Part shown: one piece after another, positions 1 to 6,640 of the stretch
Position numbering within the stretch: position 1 is the first letter of the stretch
How the letters are laid out: every line of letters starts with the position of its first letter
Assembly (NCBI RefSeq): GCF_000376565.1
Contig: NZ_BARG01000061.1
Span: 62,001 to 126,000, forward strand
Source: Streptomyces hokutonensis
Lineage (GTDB): Bacteria > Actinomycetota > Actinomycetes > Streptomycetales > Streptomycetaceae
Direction: 5' to 3'
DNA length: 64,000 nucleotides
Translations under genes and position numbers: made by a program
The notes under the pieces: generated by a model
What the model was told of the DNA's origin: nothing
The model's input: only the letters and a program-made list of their open reading frames with translations
Databases searched by the model: none

Positions 1-432
1 CGCTGGTTGCCGTACGCCGTGCTCTACACGGTCTTCCACGCGCAGGCCGAGCGGTGGCTGGGGACTGCGCGGTGGCTGATGGTGTGTGTGGCCGCGCATG
101 TGCTTGCCTCGCTGATCAGTGAGGGGGCGCTGTTGTGGGCCGTGAAGAACGGGATGGCGCCGCAGTCGTCCGTCGACACCCTTGATATCGGGGTGAGTTA
201 CGCGCTGGCGGGGGTGGTGGGCGTGCTGGTGTACCGGATCGCCGTGCCTTGGCGGTATCTGTATCTGGTGGTTGTGCTGGCTGTTTACGGGGTGCCCCTG
301 GCCACCCATCGGACCTTCACCGATCTCGGGCATTTCACCTCCATGGCGATCGGGCTGGCGTGTTATCCGCTGGTCAGAGGGTGCGGAAAAGCATGGAATC
401 CGAAGGAGACAGTGGCCGCCTTCAGGGGTTAG
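1..432 (+). CDS. Rhomboid-like integral membrane protein, 5' end missing
   Basis: The frame is open from the first base, so this is the last 143 residues of a gene that begins outside the window. Four to five hydrophobic stretches are visible. A GVSYALAG segment in one helix and a GHFTSMAIG segment in a later helix look like the Ser and His positions of rhomboid-fold proteins. The family reading therefore is a rhomboid-like membrane protein; whether it is an active intramembrane protease cannot be judged from the fragment. It ends only 9 nt before the next gene on the same strand, so the two may be cotranscribed. Confidence 0.6.
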   Translation, partial: RWLPYAVLYTVFHAQAERWLGTARWLMVCVAAHVLASLISEGALLWAVKNGMAPQSSVDTLDIGVSYALAGVVGVLVYRIAVPWRYLYLVVVLAVYGVPLATHRTFTDLGHFTSMAIGLACYPLVRGCGKAWNPKETVAAFRG

Positions 433-441
433 CGTCCGGAT

Positions 442-1860
442 ATGAGCAGCTCGGCAAGCGGTTCGGTCAGTGGTGTCGTGAACGGTGGCGTCTCCTTCTG
501 GTACGCGGACGACGGGCTTCCCTCGCGACGGGAGCCTCTCGGCGGTGACGCTTCCGCCGACGTCGTCATCGTGGGCGGCGGGTACACGGGGCTGTGGACC
601 GCCTACTACTTGAAGAAGGCTGATCCTTCTCTTCGGGTCACCGTCCTGGAGCAGAAGTTCTGCGGTTACGGCGCCTCGGGGCGCAACGGTGGGTGGCTGT
701 ACAACGGGATCGCGGGGCGGGACCGGTACGCGAAACTCCATGGGCTCGAAGCCGCCGTACGGTTGCAGAAGGCCATGAACGACACCGTTGCCGAGGTCGT
801 GAAGGTTGCCGAGGCGGAGCGGATCCAGGCAGACATCCATCGGGGTGGCGTGCTCGAAGTCGCCTGTACGCCCGCGCAGTTGGCTCGGCTGAAGGCATTC
901 CACGAGCACGAGCTGTCGTACGGCGAGAAGGACCGGGAACTGTACGGCGCCCGGGAGACCGCCGAGCGGATTCGCGTCGCCGACGCGGTCGGGTCCACGT
1001 GGACGCCGCACGGGGCTCGGCTGCATCCGGTGAAACTGGTGAAGGGGCTGGCGCGGGCCGCCGAGGCGTTGGGCGTTGTCATCTACGAGTCGACGCCGGT
1101 GACCGAGATCCGGCCTCGGTGCGCTGTCACGCCCTACGGCAGTGTGCGTGCGCCCTATGTTCTGCGTTGCACCGAGGGATTCACCGCGAGTCTCAAGGGG
1201 CAGCGGCGGACCTGGCTGCCGATGAACTCCTCGATGATCGCCACCGAGCCGCTGACCGACGAGCAGTGGGAGTCGGTCGGTTGGGGCGGTCTGGAGACGC
1301 TCGGCGACATGGCGCACGCCTACATGTACGCGCAGCGCACCGCTGACGGGCGGATTGCGCTGGGCGGGCGCGGGGTGCCGTACCGCTTCGGGTCGAAGAC
1401 CGACAACGACGGGCGCACGCAGACGGCGACGATCGAGGCGCTGCGCGAGATCCTCGTCCGCTTCTTCCCGTCGCTCGCCGGGCTGCGGATCGAGCATGCC
1501 TGGTCGGGGGTGCTCGGGGTGCCGCGCGACTGGTGCGCGACGGTGACGCTGGATCGGGCTACGGGGCTGGGGTGGGCGGGGGGTTACGTCGGCTCGGGCG
1601 TCGCCACCACGAACCTCGCCGCGCGGACCTTGCGGGATCTGGTCCGACAGGACTCGGGCCAGGCCGGCCCCACCGAACTCACCGCCCTGCCGTGGGTCGG
1701 CCACAAGGTGCGCAAGTGGGAGCCGGAGCCGTTCCGTTGGTTGGGGGTGCAGGGGATGTACGCGACCTATCGCGCGGCGGACCGGCGTGAACTCGCGGGG
1801 CACAGTGCGCAGTCGTCACAGCTGGCCCAGTGGGCCGATCGAGTGGCCGGGCGTCACTGA
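442..1860 (+). CDS. FAD-dependent oxidoreductase (DAO / PuuB-like family)
   Basis: This 472-residue protein carries an N-terminal dinucleotide-binding motif, VVIVGGGYTGLWTAYYL (about residues 33-49), followed by the GASGRNGGW segment typical of glycine oxidase, sarcosine oxidase and gamma-glutamylputrescine oxidase relatives. A C-terminal GLGWAGGYVGSGVATTNLA segment fits the second FAD-contacting region. These enzymes oxidise amines or amino acids with FAD and release H2O2; the substrate here cannot be read. Length is normal for the family. The ATG at 442 follows the preceding gene's stop by 9 nt, without a strong Shine-Dalgarno sequence, which suggests coupling to that gene. Confidence 0.85.
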   Translation: MSSSASGSVSGVVNGGVSFWYADDGLPSRREPLGGDASADVVIVGGGYTGLWTAYYLKKADPSLRVTVLEQKFCGYGASGRNGGWLYNGIAGRDRYAKLHGLEAAVRLQKAMNDTVAEVVKVAEAERIQADIHRGGVLEVACTPAQLARLKAFHEHELSYGEKDRELYGARETAERIRVADAVGSTWTPHGARLHPVKLVKGLARAAEALGVVIYESTPVTEIRPRCAVTPYGSVRAPYVLRCTEGFTASLKGQRRTWLPMNSSMIATEPLTDEQWESVGWGGLETLGDMAHAYMYAQRTADGRIALGGRGVPYRFGSKTDNDGRTQTATIEALREILVRFFPSLAGLRIEHAWSGVLGVPRDWCATVTLDRATGLGWAGGYVGSGVATTNLAARTLRDLVRQDSGQAGPTELTALPWVGHKVRKWEPEPFRWLGVQGMYATYRAADRRELAGHSAQSSQLAQWADRVAGRH

Positions 1861-1879
1861 GACAACTCCCCTTGCCCTA

Positions 1880-1908
1880 CTGCCAGTTGGGGCACCTGCG
1901 GCTACCAT
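1880..1908 (+). promoter_or_regulatory. Possible promoter for the structured leader and 38-residue peptide
   Basis: CTGCCA (1880-1885) and TACCAT (1903-1908) are separated by 17 bp and lie in the gap after the FAD oxidoreductase. Transcription would begin near 1915, just ahead of the folded leader. The -35 box matches the consensus poorly, so this is a weak call. Confidence 0.3.
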
Positions 1909-1929
1909 GGAAGGTTCCACCGCCTGACT

Positions 1930-2088
1930 TTTCAGCTCCGGGCGCGGAAACGAGGGGAAGCCCGTCCTCGGCCAGCGAGGGGTAGGCCGGGGACGGGCGC
2001 CCCCCTCCTTGGGCGGGACTCGGTGCATCCCCTGCATCGCGTCTCGGGCGGGTCCTGGCCGGACCCGTCGTCCGCGTCGGAGCTGAAA
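1930..2088 (+). ncRNA. Candidate structured cis-regulatory leader RNA
   Basis: An 11-bp closing helix pairs 1930-1940 (TTTCAGCTCCG) perfectly with 2078-2088 (CGGAGCTGAAA). Inside it are a 14-bp hairpin (1960-1973 with 1985-1998, 11-nt loop, one G-U pair) and a 7-bp hairpin (2049-2055 with 2061-2067). The closing helix stops 7 nt before an AGGAGG ribosome binding site for the peptide gene at 2109. This arrangement resembles a riboswitch or other leader. I could not match the conserved core to any class I know (SAM, cobalamin, c-di-AMP, TPP, fluoride and glycine considered). Part of the pairing could be chance in GC-rich DNA, but the AT-containing 11-bp closing helix is less likely to be. Confidence 0.45.
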
Positions 2089-2108
2089 CCAAATCAGGAG
2101 GTCGGACG

Positions 2109-2225
2109 ATGTCCGAGAAGAAGCGTGGTTGGCGCGAGGAGTTGGCGGCCCGGTTAGCCGTCGCCATGGCAGCGAAAGTGCTGTGGGGGCTGATCGTCGA
2201 ACTGCTGATCCGGCCGCACGACTGA
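2109..2225 (+). CDS. 38-residue amphipathic/membrane peptide with a TTA codon
   Basis: A small gene starts at ATG 2109, 8 nt after a perfect AGGAGG Shine-Dalgarno sequence, and encodes 38 residues: a charged N terminus (MSEKKRGWREE), a hydrophobic helix (about residues 12-33) and a short RPHD end. Residue 16 is encoded by TTA (2154-2156), the codon read by the bldA tRNA in Streptomyces, so translation may be restricted to late growth. It lies behind the folded leader at 1930-2088 and converges on the MFS gene. I do not recognise the family; the strong RBS, leader and amphipathic sequence argue that it is a real gene. Confidence 0.6.
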   Translation: MSEKKRGWREELAARLAVAMAAKVLWGLIVELLIRPHD

Positions 2226-2274
2226 ACCGGCATCATGATTGCGGCGCCCCGGCCGATTCGGACCGGGGCGTCGC

Positions 2275-3846
2275 TCATGTCACCGCCTCCGACTCCGACA
2301 CCGGTGCCTGTGTTGTCGTGTTGTGCTTCGGTGCTCGTGCCGTCACCATCAGGCCCGCCACCAGGCCTGCCAGGAGCATGACGGCTACGGCCCACCAGAT
2401 GGCGACCGTGTAGCCGTGGACGATGCCCTCGCTGGTGATCAGGGCTTTCTGGGCCGGGTTGTGGAGGTGGGCGGTGATGTAGGCCGTGCTGCTGGTGGTG
2501 GCGATCGTGTTGAGCAGAGCCGTGCCGATCGAACCGCCCACCTGCTGTGAGGTGTTGACCGTTGCGGACGTCACGCCCGAGTCCTGGGGGGCTACGCCTG
2601 CGGTGGCCGTGGCGAAGACCGGCATGAAGATCAGGCCCATGCCGAGGCCCATCAGGATCAGGCCGGGGAGGAGCTCGGTGGCGTAGTCCGAGTTGACCGT
2701 CAGGCGGGTGAAGAAGGTCATGCCCGCTGCGGCCAGGATCGCGCCCGGCACCATCAGGGTGCGGGGCGGTACGTGGTGCATCAGGCGGGCCGAGATCTGG
2801 GTCGAGCCGATGATGATCGCGACCGTGAGGGGGAGGAAGGCCATGCCCGTTTTCACGGGGGAGTAGTCGAGGATGACCTGGAGGTAGTAGGTCATGAACA
2901 GGAACATGCCGAACATGCCGATCACGGCCAGGCCCATGGTGAGGAAGCAGCCGGCCCTGTTGCGGTCCTTGATGATGTGCAGGGGGAGGAGGGGGCTGGG
3001 TGCCCTTGTCTGCCACCAGACGAAGGTCGTGAGCAGTACGGCTCCTGCGGCGAACAGGGTCAGGACGAGCGGGTCTGTCCAGCCTCGTGGTTCTGCCTCG
3101 CTGAAGCCGTAGACGATCGCGACCAGTCCGCCGCATCCGAGTATGACGCCGGGTACGTCGAGGCGGGCGCCGGTGTTGCCGGGGCGGTCGTGGAGGAGGG
3201 CTACGGCGCCGAAGACCGCGATGACCGCGATGGGGATGTTGACGTAGAGGCACCAGCGCCAGTTCAGGTACTCGGTGAGCAGGCCGCCCGCTATGAAGCC
3301 GATCGCCGAACCGCTGCCCGCGAGTGCGCCGTAGATCCCGAAGGCCTTTCCGCGTTCCTTCGGGTCGGTGAACGTCGTGGTGAGGAGGCTGAGGGCGGAG
3401 GGGGCCAGTACGGCGGCGAAGGCGCCCTGGAGGGCTCGGGCGCCGAAGAGCATGCCCGAGGTGGTGGCCGCGCCGCCCAGTGCGGAGGCGCCGGCGAAGC
3501 CGATCAGGCCGATGATGAACGTTCGCTTGCGGCCCACGAGGTCGGCTATGCGGCCGCCGAGCAGGAGCAGGCCGCCGAAGGCGAGGGTGTAGGCGGTGAT
3601 GACCCATTGGCGGTTGCCGTCGGACATGCCCAGGTCGTGCTGTGCCGAGGGGAGCGCGATGTTCACGATCGTCGCGTCGAGGACGACCATCAGCTGGGCG
3701 AGAGCGATGATCACCAGGCCCCACCAGCGCCGGGGGTCGGGCTCCGCGGCCGTCGTGCCGGCCTCACCTGTTCGGGTGACGCTCATCTGCTCAGAAGACC
3801 ATGAATCGGCATGTATCGCATCCTCGGGCCTGCTGCGGCCGGTCAT
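2275..3846 (-). CDS. MFS drug exporter, DHA2 (EmrB/QacA) family
   Basis: The protein has the 14-helix layout of DHA2 proton-driven exporters: motif C-like and motif A segments (LGGRIADLVGRKRTF) near residue 90, and the DATIVNIALPS signature in helix 1. Such transporters expel amphipathic toxins and antibiotics across the inner membrane. The ATG at 3846 overlaps the stop of the upstream quinone oxidoreductase as ATGA, which supports translational coupling and this start; an internal ATG at 3786 (MSVTRTGE) is the alternative and would give 503 residues. Being the second gene behind a SoxR box, it is probably induced by redox-active compounds. The substrate is unknown. Confidence 0.85.
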   Translation of the reverse strand: MTGRSRPEDAIHADSWSSEQMSVTRTGEAGTTAAEPDPRRWWGLVIIALAQLMVVLDATIVNIALPSAQHDLGMSDGNRQWVITAYTLAFGGLLLLGGRIADLVGRKRTFIIGLIGFAGASALGGAATTSGMLFGARALQGAFAAVLAPSALSLLTTTFTDPKERGKAFGIYGALAGSGSAIGFIAGGLLTEYLNWRWCLYVNIPIAVIAVFGAVALLHDRPGNTGARLDVPGVILGCGGLVAIVYGFSEAEPRGWTDPLVLTLFAAGAVLLTTFVWWQTRAPSPLLPLHIIKDRNRAGCFLTMGLAVIGMFGMFLFMTYYLQVILDYSPVKTGMAFLPLTVAIIIGSTQISARLMHHVPPRTLMVPGAILAAAGMTFFTRLTVNSDYATELLPGLILMGLGMGLIFMPVFATATAGVAPQDSGVTSATVNTSQQVGGSIGTALLNTIATTSSTAYITAHLHNPAQKALITSEGIVHGYTVAIWWAVAVMLLAGLVAGLMVTARAPKHNTTTQAPVSESEAVT

Positions 3847-4808
3847 GGCTCCAGCACCACCTTTCCGGTGGTCCGCCGGGTCTCGAGTGCGTGGTGTGCC
3901 GTTGCCGCGGCTGACAGTGGGAACCGTTGTACGGCTGGTACGAGTCGGCCCTCGGCGGCCTCCGTGAGGGCCCGGAGTTCGAGGGTGCGGATGGGGCTCG
4001 GGCCGCCGGCCTTCTGCATCATCGCGGGACCCAGGACTCGTATGGATGCCCGTTCGGTTGCGTACGGTTCTCCGCTCGACCAGCCGAAGACGATGTGTTG
4101 GCCGGTGGGGCCGAGCAGGGCGGTTGCCTCGCGGGCGACGGCTCCGCCCACTCCGTCGAAGACGGTCGTCGCGTGTCGGCCGCCGAGCCAGGCCCTTACC
4201 TTTTCCGGCCACTCCGGGTCCGTGTAGTCGACGGCCAGGTCGGCGCCGTTCGCCCTTGCGAGGGCTGTCTTCTCGGGGCCGCCCGCCAGGCCGATCACTG
4301 TGGCGCCGGCGTGTTCGGCGTACTGGACGAGGAGGGTGCCCAGGCCTCCGGCGGCGGCCGGGACGATGACCACGGAGTCCCTGTCCAGCTCGCTGAACTG
4401 CACGATTCCCATCGCCGTACGGCCCGTTCCGATCATGGCCACGGCCTGAGCGAAGTCCAGGTTGGCGGGGATCTCGTGCACCCGGTCGACGTCGACCACG
4501 GCCGACTCGGCGTAGCCGCCCGGTGCGAAGCCCAGGTGGGCCACCACCCGCTTTCCGAGCCACAGGTCGGCCACCCCCTCCCCGAGGGACTCGACCACTC
4601 CGGCGACCTCGCGGCCGGGGATCGTGGGGAGGGGCGGGAGTTCGGGGAGCGGGCCCTGTTCGCCTCTCCGGAGCATGGTGTCCAGGAGGTGGACTCCGGC
4701 CGCGGCCACGGCGATACGGACCTGGCCGGGGGCGGGGGAGGGGGCGTCGACGGATTCGTAGGTGAGGTTGTCTGCTGGGCCGAAGGCGTGGAGTCGTATG
4801 GCATGCAT
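3843..4808 (-). CDS. NADPH:quinone oxidoreductase / zinc-type MDR-family reductase
   Basis: A 321-residue medium-chain dehydrogenase/reductase with a GroES-like N-terminal domain and a Rossmann half containing VIVPAAAGGLGTLLVQYAE (about residues 138-156). It lacks the catalytic-zinc cysteine and histidine cluster, as is usual for quinone oxidoreductases, and likely reduces quinones with NADPH in the cytosol. ATG 4808 is preferred to GTG 4817 because a -10-like AAGAGT lies exactly 7 nt upstream, suggesting a leaderless mRNA. A SoxR-type operator sits between that -10 and a TTGACC -35. The gene heads a two-gene operon with the MFS exporter. From memory, S. coelicolor SoxR controls a similar oxidoreductase. 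Confidence 0.85.
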   Translation of the reverse strand: MHAIRLHAFGPADNLTYESVDAPSPAPGQVRIAVAAAGVHLLDTMLRRGEQGPLPELPPLPTIPGREVAGVVESLGEGVADLWLGKRVVAHLGFAPGGYAESAVVDVDRVHEIPANLDFAQAVAMIGTGRTAMGIVQFSELDRDSVVIVPAAAGGLGTLLVQYAEHAGATVIGLAGGPEKTALARANGADLAVDYTDPEWPEKVRAWLGGRHATTVFDGVGGAVAREATALLGPTGQHIVFGWSSGEPYATERASIRVLGPAMMQKAGGPSPIRTLELRALTEAAEGRLVPAVQRFPLSAAATAHHALETRRTTGKVVLEP

Positions 4809-4824
4809 GGGAGTCACTCTTCGA

Positions 4825-4842
4825 CCTCAAGCGCGCTTGAGG
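4825..4842 (-). promoter_or_regulatory. SoxR box in the quinone oxidoreductase promoter
   Basis: CCTCAAG-CGCG-CTTGAGG is an 18-bp perfect palindrome matching the SoxR consensus (CCTCAAG, 4 bp, CTTGAGG); symmetry extends to 22 bp (4823-4844). Read on the minus strand it occupies the spacer between TTGACC (-35) and AAGAGT (-10), which are 19 bp apart. A long spacer is the hallmark of MerR-family activation by DNA distortion. SoxR in Streptomyces responds to redox-cycling antibiotics. Confidence 0.85.
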
Positions 4843-4892
4843 TCAAGGGTTCGCCGGTCTCGTTGTCAGTGGTGGGGTGCAGGATGGGGGGC

Positions 4893-5573
4893 ATGGCGAG
4901 GAGAGCGACTGGTGGGACGGGTGGAGTGAAGGGGGCGCGGCGGCCGGAGGTGCGGTTGCCAGCGCTCGAGGCATACGGCGGTGGGGAGTTGGAGCCGGAC
5001 GGGGACTACGACGGGCTGGAGATCCGGGACGAGGACTTCGCGGGGCAGGACGGCGGGGGCGCCCGCTTCATGGACTGCGCGCTGACGGGCTGCGCGCTGG
5101 ACGAGACACGGCTGCACCACGCCCGGGTACTGGACTCGGTCCTCACCGGCATACGGGGTGTCGGTACGGACCTCGCGGAGTCGACCCTGCGTGATGTCGA
5201 GATCGTCGACGCCAGGATGGGGGGTGTGCAGTTGCACGGTGCCGTGCTGGAGCGGGTGGTGATTCGGGGCGGGAAGATCGACTACCTGAATCTGCGCAAG
5301 GCGCGGCTCCGGGATGTCGTCTTCGAGGGGTGTGTGCTCGTGGAGCCGGATTTCCTCGACGCCCGGCTGGAGCGGGTCGAGTTCGTGGACTGCGCGTTGA
5401 AGGGGGTGGACTTCACGGGGGTGTCGTTCACTGACGTGGATCTGCGCGGGGCGGCCGAGCTGGAGATCACGCGAGGCATCGACCGGCTGTCGGGGGCCGT
5501 GATCAGCATGGGGCAACTGCTGGATCTGGCGCCGGTGTTGGCGGTGCAGATGGGGATTCGGGTGGAGGGCTGA
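4893..5573 (+). CDS. Pentapeptide-repeat protein
   Basis: The 226-residue protein contains runs of A(D/N)LXX-type pentapeptides from about residue 50 to 190 (for example VLDSVLTGIRGVGTDLAEST and RVEFVDCALKGVDFTGVSF), which build a right-handed quadrilateral beta helix. Some relatives protect DNA gyrase from quinolones by mimicking DNA, but most have no known role. ATG 4893 was chosen for the preceding GGATGGGGGG; an in-frame ATG lies 9 nt upstream at 4884. It diverges from the SoxR operon and is cytosolic, with no signal peptide. Confidence 0.8.
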   Translation: MARRATGGTGGVKGARRPEVRLPALEAYGGGELEPDGDYDGLEIRDEDFAGQDGGGARFMDCALTGCALDETRLHHARVLDSVLTGIRGVGTDLAESTLRDVEIVDARMGGVQLHGAVLERVVIRGGKIDYLNLRKARLRDVVFEGCVLVEPDFLDARLERVEFVDCALKGVDFTGVSFTDVDLRGAAELEITRGIDRLSGAVISMGQLLDLAPVLAVQMGIRVEG

Positions 5574-5581
5574 GGGACTCT

Positions 5582-5596
5582 GGGGGCGCAGCCCCC
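5582..5596. terminator. Short GC hairpin between convergent genes
   Basis: GGGGGC-GCA-GCCCCC lies between two convergent stop codons (5573 and 5603). It is probably a bidirectional terminator without a U tract and resembles the start of a repeat common between Streptomyces genes (compare 35946-36020). Confidence 0.5.
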
Positions 5597-5602
5597 GGAC
5601 GC

Positions 5603-6103
5603 TCACTGCACCCGGGGGAACTTCGCCTGCAGCGTCCAGATCGCCGGGTTCTCGCCGAGGTCCTCGTGCATGTCGACCAGGTCGGCGATGAGGTCGTGCA
5701 GGAAGTCCCTTGCCTCGCGGCGGAGTTCGGTGTGCGAGAAGGTCAGTGGTTCCTCGTCGCGCCGCATCCAGTCGGCCTCCACGTCCACCCAGCCGAAGCG
5801 GCGCTCGAAGAGCATCCGGTCGGTGGACTCGGTGAAGTCCAGTTCCGCCCGCTGGGGGCGGGACGCCCGCGAACCCGCCGGGTCCTGGTCGATGCGCTCC
5901 ACGATGTCGCACAGCGCCCACGCGAAGTCGAGCACCGGCACCCAGCCCCAGGCCGTGGCCACCTCCCGGTCCGCCTTGGTGTCGGCGAGATACACGTCAC
6001 CGCAGAACAGGTCGTGCCGCAGCGCGTGGACGTCGGCGCGCCGGTAGTCGGTCTGCGGGGGGTCCGGGAAGCGGTTGGAGAGGGCGTAGCCGATGTCGAG
6101 CAC
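5603..6103 (-). CDS. Conserved hypothetical protein
   Basis: A 166-residue soluble, acidic protein rich in Trp and Asp (YVLDIGYALSN start, WGWVPVLDFAWALCDIVERI in the middle). No signal peptide, membrane segment or catalytic motif was recognised. The only initiator in the open frame is GTG 6103, without a clear ribosome binding site; a CTG further upstream cannot be excluded because the residues before the GTG (DTITY) also look coding-like. It is convergent with the pentapeptide-repeat gene. I do not recognise the family; actinomycete-specific proteins of this kind have no assigned role. Confidence 0.6.
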   Translation of the reverse strand: MLDIGYALSNRFPDPPQTDYRRADVHALRHDLFCGDVYLADTKADREVATAWGWVPVLDFAWALCDIVERIDQDPAGSRASRPQRAELDFTESTDRMLFERRFGWVDVEADWMRRDEEPLTFSHTELRREARDFLHDLIADLVDMHEDLGENPAIWTLQAKFPRVQ

Positions 6104-6155
6104 GTAGGTGATGGTGTCACGGTTCGGGAGGGCGGACGGCAGCCGGAGCGGTCAC

Positions 6156-6575
6156 TCACGCCGGCCCGGTGGGGCGGTCTCCGTCCCTGTTCCGAGCGGC
6201 GGCAGCCTCCAGCAGGGTCCAGCCGTCGACCTCCACGGCCTGCGGTTCTTCCGGTCGTGGCAGCCACCCTCGGGCCGACGCCGCGTCGAGCAGGGCGCGG
6301 ACGGCGCCTGGCTCGTGCAGGTTGAGGGACGCGCCCCGGACGTATCCCACGTCCCCGGAGCCCAGGGGGGCGCCGCCCGGGACGTACCGCCCCGGTCCCG
6401 CGACGAAGACGATGCGCAGTGGCCCACCGGTGCCGGCCGGCTGGGGACGCAGGGTGAGGGTGTGGACGCAGCCCACGGGCCGACCGTCGGTGTGGCTGTG
6501 ACTGTGGCGCAGGCTCCAGAGGTAGGTGTGTCCGTCGGCGACGAGGCGGCGGGGCTTCTTGGAGGAGCGGGGCAT
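6156..6575 (-). CDS. Conserved hypothetical protein, leaderless
   Basis: This 139-residue protein begins MPRSSKKPRRLVADGHTYLW and has a beta-rich middle (VHTLTLRPQ, LRIVFVAGPGRYV) and an alanine-rich end. It has no signal peptide or membrane helix, and its function is unknown. ATG 6575 is preceded by TACGCT with exactly 7 nt between, the geometry of a leaderless Streptomyces transcript. It is divergent from the M1 peptidase gene, and the shared 65-bp gap holds a tandem palindromic repeat that overlaps both -10 boxes. The pair is therefore probably coregulated. Confidence 0.65.
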   Translation of the reverse strand: MPRSSKKPRRLVADGHTYLWSLRHSHSHTDGRPVGCVHTLTLRPQPAGTGGPLRIVFVAGPGRYVPGGAPLGSGDVGYVRGASLNLHEPGAVRALLDAASARGWLPRPEEPQAVEVDGWTLLEAAAARNRDGDRPTGPA

Positions 6576-6586
6576 GGAGCCGAGCG

Positions 6587-6634
6587 TACGAGCTCCGGAC
6601 TCGTAGGATCTACGAGCTCCGGACTCGTAGGATC
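6587..6634. promoter_or_regulatory. Tandem palindromic operator between divergent leaderless genes
   Basis: Two identical 24-bp units (6587-6610 and 6611-6634) follow each other without a gap. Each contains TACGAG-N7-CTCGTA. The first overlaps the minus-strand -10 (TACGCT, 6588-6583). The second contains TAGGAT (6628-6633), the likely -10 of the plus-strand gene 7 nt before its ATG. A dimeric repressor bound here would block both promoters. The regulator is not identified. Confidence 0.6.
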
Positions 6635-6640
6635 GCGGAC

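Noticed and set aside
1930..2088. Assignment of the leader to the c-di-AMP (ydaO) or cobalamin riboswitch
   Set aside because: The conserved ydaO GACAGCTNACC-like end and the cobalamin GCCACTG box are not present, so it is left unassigned.
1877..3724. Long minus-strand and plus-strand open frames covering the MFS gene and the leader
   Set aside because: They have the arginine/proline-rich composition of GC-rich shadow frames; the MFS frame has clear helices and motifs.
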